Shown in pieces: positions 63,888-64,000 of a stretch of 64,000 nt of DNA. This stretch comes from Penicillus capitatus. Lineage: Eukaryota > Chlorophyta. Below the pieces are notes generated by a model. It was not told where the DNA came from. It saw only the letters and a program-made list of their open reading frames with translations, and made no database searches. The stretch spans positions 2,170,001 through 2,234,000 of the forward strand of contig OZ287696.1 in the NCBI GenBank assembly GCA_965649825.1, written 5' to 3'. Numbering within the stretch: the first letter of the stretch is position 1; each line of letters begins with the position of its first letter. The position numbers were made by a program, and so were the translations under genes.

Positions 63888-64000
63888 GTAAGTGTCTTAA
63901 AGGCGTTCACAAAGGAAATGTCAAAAGACGAAAACCTCGTATTGTCTTTCTATTTATTTACATGATGTGACCATCATCATTGTCGCGTTGTCGGTTGACG

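Noticed and set aside
1-64000. CRISPR arrays, bacterial operons or prophage
   Set aside because: Introns, LTR elements and plastid-targeted proteins show this is a eukaryotic nuclear region. The only regular repeat array encodes HEAT units and has no spacers.

Overview
The window is nuclear DNA from a photosynthetic eukaryote, most likely a green alga. Three genes point to the green plastid lineage: a Toc159-type import receptor with acidic, GTPase and membrane domains, a SOQ1-type HAD-thioredoxin-NHL fusion, and an Lhca-type LHCI antenna protein. An animal-like Na+/K+-ATPase (P-type IIC) and a NACHT-HEAT protein suggest an alga rather than a land plant. Genes are close together and split by very short GT-AG introns, mostly 45-60 nt. 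Several genes have tiny first coding exons of 18-19 nt.

Layout, left: 1-11 kb holds a partial type I membrane protein with GCC2/GCC3-like cysteine repeats, a two-helix membrane protein, an unknown acidic protein, an ankyrin protein and a large alpha-helical coiled-coil protein. 12-22 kb holds the Na+/K+-ATPase, an ankyrin-DHHC palmitoyltransferase and TOC159. 23-26 kb holds three tandem paralogues of a small proline/tyrosine-rich two-helix membrane protein. 26-38 kb holds small unknown genes, a rolling-stone-like membrane protein, the LHCI gene, an unknown four-exon gene, a tail-anchored mini-protein, a YTH m6A-reader gene and SOQ1. The last two converge with overlapping stop codons.

Layout, right: 40-50 kb is one NLR-like gene made of an unknown N-terminal domain, a NACHT NTPase and a tandem HEAT array of near-identical 111-bp units. 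A 5270-bp Ty3/gypsy element with identical 340-bp LTRs and a GGTGC target duplication sits inside the array. Removing the element and one duplication copy restores the frame. 51.6-53.5 kb is a 5'-truncated non-LTR element flanked by a 15-bp target duplication. 53.5-63.2 kb is a nest of two related short-LTR gypsy elements: element B (157-bp LTRs, TSD GCGCT) has landed in the protease active-site codons of element A (149-bp LTRs, TSD GCAA). B carries a textbook -1 frameshift signal between gag-protease and pol. In both A and B the Gag start codon lies inside the LTR. The window ends in the first exon of another gene.

How the genes relate: TOC159 (import of preproteins), LHCA (photosystem I antenna) and SOQ1 (antenna quenching control) all serve the plastid, but they are ordinary neighbours on different strands and not an operon. 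The right third is an accessory, transposon-rich block around a probable innate-immunity-type gene. Exon boundaries were read by eye from splice signals and reading phase. Where I give an exon list, the total is divisible by three, but no transcript data were available.
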